This document shows positions 8,799 to 16,524 of a DNA stretch of 64,000 bases, piece by piece. This DNA comes from a bacterium D16-50 (GTDB lineage: Bacteria > Bacillota > Clostridia > Lachnospirales > Lachnospiraceae): assembly GCA_003612485.1 (NCBI GenBank), contig RAZA01000004.1, forward strand, positions 62,001-126,000. The letters are read 5' to 3'. The number at the start of each line of letters is the position of its first letter. Position 1 is the first letter of the stretch. The notes beneath the pieces were generated by a model that saw nothing but the letters and a program-made list of their open reading frames with translations, was not told where the DNA came from and made no database searches. The translations under genes and the position numbers were made by a program.

Positions 8799-9632
8799 AT
8801 GAAGGTAGGGTTTATTGATTACTATCTGGATGAGTGGCATGCCAATCACTATCCGAAGATGCTCCGGGATATCAGCAACGGGGAGGTGGAGGTAGCCTAT
8901 GCCTATGGCAAGATTCCCAGTCCCATCACGGGGAAGACTTCCGAGGAATGGTGCAGGGAATACAGCGTGGCTCTCTGTGAGACCATTGAGGAGGTGGTGG
9001 AGAAGAGTGATGTGCTGATCGTGCTGTCGCCGGATAATTGTGAGATGCATGAGGAGCTGACCCGCCTTCCGCTGATGTCGGGCAAGAACACTTATGTGGA
9101 CAAAACCTTTTCCCCGGACAAGAAGGGGGCGGAGGCCATGTTTCGGCTGGCGGAGCAGCATAAAACGGCCTGCTATTCTACGTCCGCCCTGCGGTTTGCC
9201 ACGGAATACAAGGCTTATGAGGGAAAGAAGATTCTTGCCATGAATACATGGGGGCCTTACGGTCTGGAGACCTACAGCATACATCAGCTGGAGCCTATTA
9301 TGATGCTGATGAAAGGGAAGCCGGAGAGGGTGCTGGCGGTGACCCAGAGAGAATGGGCCAACCTGCTCATGGAGTGGGAGGACGGCAGGAGCGCGTCCCT
9401 TTTGTGTACCGGGGGCGATTGTCCTTCCGTGGCCAATTTATGTCTGGAGGAGGGCTGCAGGGCGCTCACTATAGAGTCCGATGCCTTCGGAGGCTTCATG
9501 AGAAATCTGGTGGAGTTCTTCCATACGGGAGAGATTCCCGTGAGCCATGAGGAGACCATCGCCATTATGGCAGTGAGAGAAGCGGCGCTGAAGGCGGCCG
9601 GGCAGCCCGGAACCTGGGTTGCGGTGGAGTAG
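8799..9632 (+). CDS. Gfo/Idh/MocA-like protein, short form
   Basis: Protein of 277 residues resembling the nucleotide-binding half of Gfo/Idh/MocA oxidoreductases. It contains KSDVLIVLSPDNCEMHEELT and then GKNTYVDKTFSPDKKGAEAM, matching the strand and lysine region of the family (Lys in DKTF). The C-terminal domain is shorter than usual and the glycine-rich N-terminal motif is degenerate (KVGFIDYYLDEWHANHYPKM). ATG 8799 follows GGAAAGG; an earlier GTG-type start at 8766 would be inside the leader hairpin. The catalytic role is uncertain; it may be a partner of the preceding oxidoreductase. Confidence 0.72.
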   Translation: MKVGFIDYYLDEWHANHYPKMLRDISNGEVEVAYAYGKIPSPITGKTSEEWCREYSVALCETIEEVVEKSDVLIVLSPDNCEMHEELTRLPLMSGKNTYVDKTFSPDKKGAEAMFRLAEQHKTACYSTSALRFATEYKAYEGKKILAMNTWGPYGLETYSIHQLEPIMMLMKGKPERVLAVTQREWANLLMEWEDGRSASLLCTGGDCPSVANLCLEEGCRALTIESDAFGGFMRNLVEFFHTGEIPVSHEETIAIMAVREAALKAAGQPGTWVAVE

Positions 9633-9636
9633 GCCC

Positions 9637-11133
9637 ATGAAGAAAAAAATCGTGTTTGTTCCCTTGGATGACAGGCCATGTAATAAATTGTTCCCACAGT
9701 ATCTGTTCGGAGATGTGGACATTGCCTTCACGGTCTTTCAGGAGCTTGGAGAGAAAAAGAAGCCTGCGGAATATGAGCGGGTGAAGGAATTTCTTGTGGA
9801 GGAATGCAGGGATGCCTTCGGGCTGGTGCTGTCCATGGATATGCTGCTGTACGGAGGGCTTCTGCCTTCCAGACTCCACGATCTGGACAAGGAGACTCTG
9901 GGGGAGAGGGCGGAGCTGCTGCATCTGCTCAGGGGGGAGAATCCCAAGCTGCTCATTTACGGGTTCCAGACCATTATGCGCTGTCCTACTTATTCCTCCA
10001 GCGTGGAGGAGCCGGACTATTACGGCATATGCGGCCATGAGATTTACAAATCCGGGGAGATTTCCCATAAGCAGATGCTGGGCCTTCCCGTGGAAGAGAA
10101 TTTGGAGGAGATACATAAGAAGATTCTGCCCGGCGCGCTGGAGGACTATCTGGCCAGACGGGAGCGCAATGTGGCCATGGATCAGGAGGTTCTTTCCTAT
10201 GTGGAGGATGGGACTCTGGACTGGCTGGTGTTTCCTCAGGATGACTGCAGCCCCTACGGCTATGCCGCTCTGGATCAGCAAAAGGTGCTTGGGAGAGTCA
10301 GGGAGCTTGGGCTGGAGGAGCGGGTGGCGGTGTATCCGGGGGCGGACGAGGTGGGAATGACCTTGGTTTCCCGGATGCTGAACGCCCTCCATGGAAGACG
10401 CCCCAAGGTTTATGTGAAATATGCCGCCGAGAGCGCAAAGGAGCTGATTCCGCTGTACGAGGGCTCCCCGCTGGCGGGAACCATCGGGAAACATTTGGAC
10501 GCCGCCGGATGCGTGGAGACGGATTCGCCAAAGGAGGCTTCGATAGTGCTGGCCATGTCGGCGGCGGGAGTCATGGAGGAGGCTGCATGGCAGCCCTCCC
10601 AGAGAGCGGAGTATCATGAGGGACGGGATCTGGAAGGATTCACGGAGTTCCTTCAGGAGATGAAAAGGGCCGGAAAGATCGTCACTCTGGCGGACAATGC
10701 CTATGCCAACGGCGGAGATCTGGCTCTGGTGCGGATGCTGAACAAGAAGGGCATGCTGATGGAGCTGGACGGCTACGCAGGGTGGAACACTTCGTCCAAC
10801 ACGCTGGGAACCGCCATTGCGGAGGGCGTAGCCGCCTATTATCAGGGAAAGACGGCGGCCCATAGGAACTTTATGGCGGAGCGGTATCTGGAGGATGCCG
10901 GGTACTGTTCCGTGGTTCGCCAGAGAGTGTCCAAAGCAGCCAGCGACAAGGGCATGGAGAGTTCCTTCCTGAATGAAAAGCAGGGGGTGTTCAGCAGGCT
11001 GGCGGAGGCGGAGCTGCAGGCGTTTGCTGCGGAGAGTCTTTCTTCCGTGGCGGATAAGGTGAGGATTCTGCATTTGTCCATGCCTTGGGAGAGGGCCTTC
11101 GAGGTGGATCTGCGGGCGGAGTATGTGGAGTAG
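9637..11133 (+). CDS. DUF4127 family protein
   Basis: Protein of 498 residues of the uncharacterised DUF4127 family. The diagnostic N-terminus is IVFVPLDDRPCNKLFP, followed by SMDMLLYGGLLPSR. Further conserved parts include WLVFPQDDCSPYGYA with YPGADEVGMTLVSRM, and the late segment ADNAYANGGDLALV followed by GYAGWNTSSNTLGTA. The start at 9637 lies 4 bases after the previous stop, so translation is probably coupled. No enzymatic function is established as far as I know; the context suggests sugar or cell-wall-derived substrates. Confidence 0.85.
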   Translation: MKKKIVFVPLDDRPCNKLFPQYLFGDVDIAFTVFQELGEKKKPAEYERVKEFLVEECRDAFGLVLSMDMLLYGGLLPSRLHDLDKETLGERAELLHLLRGENPKLLIYGFQTIMRCPTYSSSVEEPDYYGICGHEIYKSGEISHKQMLGLPVEENLEEIHKKILPGALEDYLARRERNVAMDQEVLSYVEDGTLDWLVFPQDDCSPYGYAALDQQKVLGRVRELGLEERVAVYPGADEVGMTLVSRMLNALHGRRPKVYVKYAAESAKELIPLYEGSPLAGTIGKHLDAAGCVETDSPKEASIVLAMSAAGVMEEAAWQPSQRAEYHEGRDLEGFTEFLQEMKRAGKIVTLADNAYANGGDLALVRMLNKKGMLMELDGYAGWNTSSNTLGTAIAEGVAAYYQGKTAAHRNFMAERYLEDAGYCSVVRQRVSKAASDKGMESSFLNEKQGVFSRLAEAELQAFAAESLSSVADKVRILHLSMPWERAFEVDLRAEYVE

Positions 11134-11136
11134 AGG

Positions 11137-11169
11137 GAGCAGGGAACGGGGAACGGAGAACGGGGAACG
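11137..11169. repeat. Short GAACGGG-type repeats
   Basis: Just after the DUF4127 stop there are four imperfect copies of GGAACGG/GGAGAACGG in about 30 bases. They lead directly into the large inverted repeat. Confidence 0.5.
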
Positions 11170-11315
11170 GCACGAGGGCCGGGGGACTTGTTTCGGTCAC
11201 TCCATGGCGTTCCGGGGAGCCTTGGCATCGGTGGGCCGCATCATTGGATGCGACCCGCCGAAGTCTCCCCTCCACATTCCGTGAGTTTCCTTAACAAGCC
11301 CCCCGGCCCTCGTGC
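11170..11315. repeat. Fold-back element with 23-nt inverted repeat ends
   Basis: The 23-nt ends at 11170-11192 and 11293-11315 are reverse complements with one mismatch (core GCACGAGGGCCGGGGG). The space between them can fold further: GGGGAG pairs with CTCCCC, and the centre has CGCATC-ATTG-GATGCG flanked by GGTGGG and CCCGCC. Overall it looks like a MITE-like fold-back element or a long structured transcript. There is no transposase gene near it. Confidence 0.6.
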
Positions 11316-11579
11316 CTGAACCCGTGGATGATGGGAGATAAGAAGAACTGCCGGCTCTCATGCCTGAATCCGTGGATGATGGGAGATAAGAAGAACTGCC
11401 AGCTCTCGTGCCTGAACCCATGGGTGTGTGGGGGGATTGCCGGTTCTCGTGCCTGAACCCGTGGATGATGGGAGATAGGAGGAACTGCTGGTTCTCGTGC
11501 CTGAACCCGTGGGTGATGGGAGATAGGAGGAATTGCCGGTTCTCGTGGCTGAATCTATGGATGATGGGAGATAGGTTCT
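11311..11579. repeat. 48-bp tandem repeat array, six units
   Basis: Units start at 11311, 11359, 11407, 11448, 11496 and 11544. Four are exactly 48 bases; the third (41) and sixth (36) are shortened. Each begins CGTGCCTGAACCCGTGGATG or a close variant and ends CCGGTTCT or similar. The beginning of the first unit overlaps the right arm of the fold-back element, so the array may have grown out of that end. Repeats are adjacent without spacers, so this is not CRISPR. Confidence 0.75.
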
Positions 11580-11703
11580 CATGTCTGGATCCGGAGAGCG
11601 GGACAAGGGAAAGGAATCAAAGGGAAGTCTTCCGGTGGGGAGTAAATGAATCAATAGGGGTCATTATGGCCGAGATTATTAGTATAGTAGGAGGAGTTGG
11701 AGT

Positions 11704-12555
11704 ATGGGTCAGTTTAAAATTGGGATCATTGCGGATATGCTGCGGATGCCCTTTGCGGAGAGTATGGAACAGTGTGCCCGTATGGGAGCTGACGGCGTAC
11801 AGATTTACGCGGTTTCGGAGGAGATGCTGTCGGCCTCCGAGGAGGAGCTGAAGAGGAGGAAAAAGATCATTCAGGACAATGGCCTGCAGATTTCCGCCCT
11901 CTGCGGCGATTTGGGCGGACATGGCTTTGCCAGACGGGACGAGAATGTGAAAAAGGTACAGACCTCCAAACATATCATCGATATGGCACTGACTATGGGA
12001 TGCAATATCGTCACAACCCATATCGGGGTGATTCCGGAGGATACCCGGAGCGATGTGTATCGCACCATGCAGGAAGCCTGCGGGGAGCTGGCAGAGTATG
12101 CGGCCGGGGTGGGAGCCTTCTTTGCCATTGAGACGGGGCCGGAGCCCTCGGAGCGTCTGTGCAGATTTCTGGACAGTCTGGGAGGCAGCAAGGGAATGAG
12201 CGTGAATCTGGATCCTGCCAATCTGGTCATGGTGGCAGGGGACGATCCGGTGAAGGCGGTTCACTATCTTAGCAAGTATATCGTTCACACCCATGCCAAG
12301 GACGGGGTCATGCTGAAGAAGACGGATCCCCAGATCGTCTATGATTTCTTTGCGGAAGGCGGCATCGGGGATCTGCGTCTGGAGGATTATTTCCTTGAGG
12401 TGCCTTTAGGGGAGGGCAAGGTAGACTTCCCGGCCTATCTGGGCGCGCTGAAGGAAATCGGATTCGGCGGATACCTGACCATCGAGCGGGAGGTGGGGGA
12501 AAATCCCGTGCAGGATATCGGCAAGGCCGTCACATTCCTGAGGAATCTGATATAA
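11704..12555 (+). CDS. Sugar phosphate isomerase/epimerase, TIM barrel
   Basis: Xylose-isomerase-like TIM-barrel protein of 283 residues. Visible features are an N-terminal strand KIGIIADMLRMPFAESMEQC, then GADGVQIYAV. Putative metal ligands are in AIETGPEPSE (Glu), VNLDPANLVM (Asp), VHTHAKDGVM (His, Asp) and LTIEREVG (Glu). AGGAGG lies 9 bases upstream of the ATG. Such proteins isomerise or epimerise sugars or cyclitols; the substrate is unknown. Confidence 0.87.
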   Translation: MGQFKIGIIADMLRMPFAESMEQCARMGADGVQIYAVSEEMLSASEEELKRRKKIIQDNGLQISALCGDLGGHGFARRDENVKKVQTSKHIIDMALTMGCNIVTTHIGVIPEDTRSDVYRTMQEACGELAEYAAGVGAFFAIETGPEPSERLCRFLDSLGGSKGMSVNLDPANLVMVAGDDPVKAVHYLSKYIVHTHAKDGVMLKKTDPQIVYDFFAEGGIGDLRLEDYFLEVPLGEGKVDFPAYLGALKEIGFGGYLTIEREVGENPVQDIGKAVTFLRNLI

Positions 12556-12603
12556 AAGGATTGGATATAACAGAATAGGGCTTTGCAGTATGAAAAGTGA
12601 CAG

Positions 12604-12724
12604 TCCCATGCAGGATAAGAAAGCGATTTTTGTTTCCATGCGGAATGAGCCGAGCGCCGTGCTTGCGCGAGCAAAAGGCCATGGAACATGATTTGGTGCC
12701 GGATATTTTGCATGGGATTTTTTT
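12604..12724 (+). ncRNA. Possible structured RNA ending in a T tract
   Basis: TCCCATGCA (12604-12612) pairs with TGCATGGGA (12709-12717), which is followed by seven T bases. Inside, TTCCATG (12634-12640) pairs with CATGGAA (12680-12686), and GCGC (12654-12657) can pair with GCGC (12665-12668). The nested stems with a terminal T run suggest a small RNA or complex terminator in the 270-base gap. A 33-codon open frame from about 12591 overlaps it but has no good ribosome binding site. Confidence 0.4.
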
Positions 12725-12825
12725 AGAAAAATTGTCTGGGAGGGGTTCCTGAAATGAGTAAAGAGGAGTCTTGGGGCAGACGCATAGGGCCAAAAGGCCG
12801 GAAAGGGTAGAATAGGGTGTTTGGA

Positions 12826-14283
12826 ATGAAAATACAGGCAGATTACACAAAAACAAGAATGGATGCGCTGTACGCCGTTCATCTGCAGGATGAGTATCGG
12901 CAGTCCGTGGCGGAGGGCAAGGACATAGAAGAGTATCAGGCGCTTTTTTGCGCGGTGGATCGGATGCCCTTGGACGAGCATAAGGCGGCCATGGCGGATG
13001 TGCTTTCCGAAATCGTGCTGAATGCGCCCATGAAAGAGGGATATGCCTATGAGGAGCCCTCTGATCTGGAGGGGATCCGGAGGCTGCGGCCCGGAAAAGA
13101 TGCGGCCTGTGGCTGTGGAAATAAGGCATTGGAGGAAACGCCGGGCTTAGAGGAGGCGTCCCGGAATGCGGCAGAGGGTGTTTCGGAAAGTAGTGGTAAG
13201 GGAGCGGGGAAATGGGATGAAGAGGCGCTTCGGGATAAGATTCATGGAGCATGGATGGGCAGGATCTGCGGATGCCTATTGGGAAAAACGGTGGAAGGGA
13301 TACGCACCGATGAGCTGATACCTCTGCTGGAACAGTCAGGCAACTATCCCATGCACCGGTATATCGAGTCTGGGGACGTGTCCCCTTATATGAGGGAGAA
13401 TTATCGTTTTTTCAAAGGGAGGCAGCAGGTCTTTTTTGCGGATCAGGTCTCGTTTATGCCCTTTGACGACGACATGAATTATGTGGTTATGGCGCAGAAG
13501 CTGATAGAGAAATACGGCAGGAGCTTCACGCCCTATGACATGTCGCAGGAATGGCTGCGGCTGCAGCCCATGACCTCCTATTTCACGGCGGAGGCCGTGG
13601 CCTACCGCAATTTTTCTTTGGGCATACAGCCCCCGGACAGCGCCGTATACCAGAATCCCTTCAGGGAATGGATAGGGGCCCAGATCCGCGGCGATTATTT
13701 TGGATACATCAATCCGGGGAATCCGCAGGCCGCCGCAGAGCTTGCCTGGAGGGACGCTTCCATATCTCATGTAAAGAACGGCATTTACGGAGAGATGTTC
13801 GTTGCCGCCATGCTGGCGGAGGCTGCCGTGAAGGAGGATCTGGAGGAGATCATCCGGGGCGGTATGGCGCAGATTCCCCAAACCTCTCGGCTGTATGAGC
13901 ATCTGGAGAAGGTGATAGGATGGTACAACAGCGGAATCAGTGAAAAGGAATGCTTTGACCGGATTCATGAGGAGTGGGACGAGCACACGCTCTATGGCTG
14001 GTGCCATACCATCTCCAATGCTATGATCGTGGCGGCTTCCCTGCTCTATGGCAGGGGCGACTATGGAAAGAGTATCTGCCTTGCGGTGCAGACGGGCTTC
14101 GACACAGACTGCAACGGCGCCACGGTAGGTTCCGTTCTGGGGATAAGGGGCGGAGCGTCGTCGATTCCGGAGGAATGGACGAGACCGATCCACGAAACGC
14201 TGGAGACCACCATCTTCGGCATGGACAAAGCGGCGGTGAAGGATCTGGCAGACATGACCATGAGACATATCCAAGGCCGTTGA
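12826..14283 (+). CDS. ADP-ribosylglycohydrolase family protein
   Basis: Protein of 485 residues with a C-terminal ADP-ribosylglycohydrolase (DraG/ARH-type) fold. The domain begins near residue 135 with LRDKIHGAWMGRICGCLLGK. It contains MPFDDDMNYVVMAQKL in the acidic metal-binding position and ends with the second metal cluster AVQTGFDTDCNGATVGSVLG. The first 130 residues are helical and linked by a variable stretch. ATG 12826 has a weak AGGG site; GTG 12817, 9 bases after GGAAAGGG, is a real alternative. In sugar clusters such proteins may remove ADP-ribose or hydrolyse other N- or O-glycosides; no target is evident. Confidence 0.85.
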   Translation: MKIQADYTKTRMDALYAVHLQDEYRQSVAEGKDIEEYQALFCAVDRMPLDEHKAAMADVLSEIVLNAPMKEGYAYEEPSDLEGIRRLRPGKDAACGCGNKALEETPGLEEASRNAAEGVSESSGKGAGKWDEEALRDKIHGAWMGRICGCLLGKTVEGIRTDELIPLLEQSGNYPMHRYIESGDVSPYMRENYRFFKGRQQVFFADQVSFMPFDDDMNYVVMAQKLIEKYGRSFTPYDMSQEWLRLQPMTSYFTAEAVAYRNFSLGIQPPDSAVYQNPFREWIGAQIRGDYFGYINPGNPQAAAELAWRDASISHVKNGIYGEMFVAAMLAEAAVKEDLEEIIRGGMAQIPQTSRLYEHLEKVIGWYNSGISEKECFDRIHEEWDEHTLYGWCHTISNAMIVAASLLYGRGDYGKSICLAVQTGFDTDCNGATVGSVLGIRGGASSIPEEWTRPIHETLETTIFGMDKAAVKDLADMTMRHIQGR

Positions 14284-14329
14284 TGCAGTAGAAAACCGGA
14301 AGCATAGAGATGTGAAAGGGGAAGGCAAA

Positions 14330-14890
14330 ATGGCAAAGACAATCATCGTAGGCATCGCAGGCGGCAGCGCCAGCGGGAAATCCACCTTCACAAAGGAACT
14401 GGCGGAGGCCCTTAAGGGGCTGAGGGTCTGCCAGCTGCATATGGATACCTATTTCAGGGCGCCGGGGGAACGCCCCGTGGCGGAAGCGCCTGTGACGGGA
14501 AGGAGCTATCGGGACGACAATCATCCTGATACTGTGGATCTGGAGAAGCTGAAGGGGGATCTGCAGCAGGCCAGACAGAGCGGGGAATATGAGGTCATTA
14601 TTGTGGAGGGTCTGCTGACCCTATGGGATAAAGAGATCCGCGACAGACTAAATCTGCGTCTGTACGTGGAATGCCGTCCGGACGAGCGCATCGTCCGGCG
14701 GCTGCGCCGGAATATGGGATGGGGGCTGTCCTTTGATGAGATTGCGGATGTATATCTGGATCTTGTCCGGTATCGTCATGATGAATATGTGGAATCCAGC
14801 AAATGGCAGGCCGACTTCATCCTCAACGGTTCCAAGCCCTCTCCAATAGCGCTGGACGCGGTGGTCCTGTACATTCGTTCCCTGCTTTGA
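14330..14890 (+). CDS. Uridine kinase-like P-loop kinase
   Basis: Small P-loop kinase of 186 residues, similar to uridine kinase and phosphoribulokinase-type enzymes. Walker A is GIAGGSASGKSTF at residues 7-19. QLHMDTYFRAPGERP is the substrate-contact region, and IIVEGLLTLWDKEIRD resembles the family's second strand. ERIVRRLRRNMGWG gives lid arginines. ATG 14330 is chosen over GTG 14312 because GAAAGGGGAAGG precedes it. The phosphate acceptor could be a nucleoside or a sugar; it probably belongs to the preceding operon. Confidence 0.82.
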   Translation: MAKTIIVGIAGGSASGKSTFTKELAEALKGLRVCQLHMDTYFRAPGERPVAEAPVTGRSYRDDNHPDTVDLEKLKGDLQQARQSGEYEVIIVEGLLTLWDKEIRDRLNLRLYVECRPDERIVRRLRRNMGWGLSFDEIADVYLDLVRYRHDEYVESSKWQADFILNGSKPSPIALDAVVLYIRSLL

Positions 14891-14923
14891 GGGATGGAGA
14901 GGAGGGGGAAAGTGGATTTGCCA

Positions 14924-14952
14924 TTGTGGCAGGGAAAAAACTGTGATATGAT
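14924..14952 (+). promoter_or_regulatory. Extended -10 promoter for the two-component/exporter operon
   Basis: TTGTGG (14924-14929), a 17-base spacer and TATGAT (14947-14952) preceded by TG at 14944-14945. The good extended -10 makes up for the weak -35. It lies 58 bases before the LytTR gene and just after the kinase gene at 14330-14890 ends. Confidence 0.5.
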
Positions 14953-15010
14953 AGGCGGGGCCGTATAGACATTCTAAAAGAAACGCTAATTCCGAAAGGC
15001 GGTGACTTTC

Positions 15011-15712
15011 ATGCCCTGCCGCGTGGCAATATGCGATGACGATAAAAATCAGCTGAATTCTTTACAATCTGTGATTGAGAAGTGGGGCCGCATTTCCGGC
15101 TCGTCCTGTGAGGTATCCGTCTTTCCCTCCGCGGAGGCCTTTCTCTTCGCTTATGAGGAGGACAAGCATTGGGACATTCTTCTGCTGGACGTGGAGATGG
15201 AGGGGATGTCGGGGATGGGCTTGGCCCGCCGCGTCCGTCAGGACAATCTTCGGGCCGAGATCATTTTTGTCACCTCCCATTTTGAGTTTGTCAGTGAGGG
15301 CTATGAGGTGGACGCCCTGCATTATCTGACCAAGCCGGTTCCGGAGGACAAGCTGATGGAAGTGCTGGACAAGGCGGGGGAGCGGCTTGCTGCCGAGCCG
15401 CCCTCTCAGGTCATCACCTGCGAGGGGGAGACCGTAAAGCTGTATGAGAGGGACATTCTCTATGTGGAATCCTTTCGGCATTATATCTCTATTCATACAA
15501 AAGACCGTGAATATAAGATCAAGGAAAACATTTCCGCTTTTGAGGAAAGGCTGAGGGGCGGCTTTTTTCGCATCCACCGCTCCTATCTGGTGAATCTGAA
15601 ATACGTCATACGGATCTGCCGTACAGCTGTGACCGTGGAGGGCGGAGAAGAGCTGCCTCTGGCAAGGGGCAGGTACGATCAGGTCAACAGAGCGTTTATT
15701 CAAGAAAATTAA
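15011..15712 (+). CDS. LytTR family response regulator
   Basis: Response regulator of 233 residues. The receiver domain (1-120) has the acidic pocket ICDDD and the phosphoacceptor Asp60 in DILLLDVEMEGMSG. The LytTR DNA-binding domain (about 130-230) contains ILYVESFRHYISIHT and FFRIHRSYLVNLKYV. Such regulators bind direct repeats upstream of target promoters, often for peptide signalling or bacteriocin-type export. AAAGGCGGTGA, a near-perfect anti-16S match, precedes ATG 15011. The GHKL kinase follows and is its likely partner. Confidence 0.93.
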   Translation: MPCRVAICDDDKNQLNSLQSVIEKWGRISGSSCEVSVFPSAEAFLFAYEEDKHWDILLLDVEMEGMSGMGLARRVRQDNLRAEIIFVTSHFEFVSEGYEVDALHYLTKPVPEDKLMEVLDKAGERLAAEPPSQVITCEGETVKLYERDILYVESFRHYISIHTKDREYKIKENISAFEERLRGGFFRIHRSYLVNLKYVIRICRTAVTVEGGEELPLARGRYDQVNRAFIQEN

Positions 15713-15771
15713 CGGGATTTTGAGAGGCAGGATCCCATGAAGCGATATTGATTTGAGGGAAGACGCAAACC

Positions 15772-16422
15772 ATGAGAAAGAAAACCTACTTGAAGCTTGT
15801 GGAATACCAGACGGAGCAGTCCAGACGGCATTTAGGAGAGGTGCAGGGCATCTATAGGGAAATGAGAGGCTATAAACATGACTTCCATAATCATCTGCAG
15901 ACTCTGAAGGGACAGCTGGAGAACGGCCAGACGCAGCGGGCGCTTGCCTATCTGGAGCAGCTTGACAGACAGCTCATGGAGGTGGACACGCTGCTGAAGA
16001 CCGGCAACATTGCCTTGGATGCCATTCTCTCGGCCAAGGTCGCACAGGCGAAATCCGCAGGCATTCTTGTCGCTGTCAAGGCCAATGTGCCGGAAGGGCT
16101 GCTGCTTTCGGATCTGGAACTTAGCATCGTGGTGGGCAATTTGCTGGACAATGCCATAGAAGCCTGCATGGGGGCTGCAGGGGAACGGTTCCTGAGAATC
16201 TTTATGGGAATGAAGGGGAAGATGCTGTATTTTTCCATGCTGAACGCCTCCGGCGGGAAGCTTTCCAAAAAGGGAAGCTTATTCCCCTCCCGCAAGGAGG
16301 GGCTCCATGGCTTCGGCCTGCGCCGGGCGGAGGCCATTCTGGAGGAGCATGGCGGGTGGTGCAAGTACAACAGCGAGGAGGGGGCGTTCACCTCCGAATT
16401 TCTGGTGCCGGCCCTGAGATAA
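15772..16422 (+). CDS. Short GHKL sensor histidine kinase without membrane domain
   Basis: Histidine kinase core of only 216 residues. The phosphoacceptor region reads GYKHDFHNHLQTLKGQLENG, and the GHKL ATPase domain has the N-box VVGNLLDNAIEAC and the G-box HGFGLRRAEAILEEHGG. AgrC-type partners of LytTR regulators normally have about 200 extra N-terminal residues with six or so membrane helices; here none exist and only 59 bases separate it from the regulator gene. Either the sensor part has been lost or this is a soluble kinase that senses through another protein, such as the exporters downstream. Confidence 0.88.
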   Translation: MRKKTYLKLVEYQTEQSRRHLGEVQGIYREMRGYKHDFHNHLQTLKGQLENGQTQRALAYLEQLDRQLMEVDTLLKTGNIALDAILSAKVAQAKSAGILVAVKANVPEGLLLSDLELSIVVGNLLDNAIEACMGAAGERFLRIFMGMKGKMLYFSMLNASGGKLSKKGSLFPSRKEGLHGFGLRRAEAILEEHGGWCKYNSEEGAFTSEFLVPALR

Positions 16423-16524
16423 AAAGCAATTGGTGCCCCGGCGGAGACAATTCGTGTCCGGATGGCCTATTTTCGGCAAATGGGGATAAAATGGAGAAAA
16501 GATTTCCCAAGGAGCCGATGTGTT

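Noticed and set aside
11311-11579. CRISPR array
   Set aside because: The 48-bp units are directly adjacent without spacers and no cas genes are present.
12591-12692. 33-codon open frame in the gap before the ADP-ribosylglycohydrolase gene
   Set aside because: No good binding site, and the sequence is better explained by nested RNA stems.
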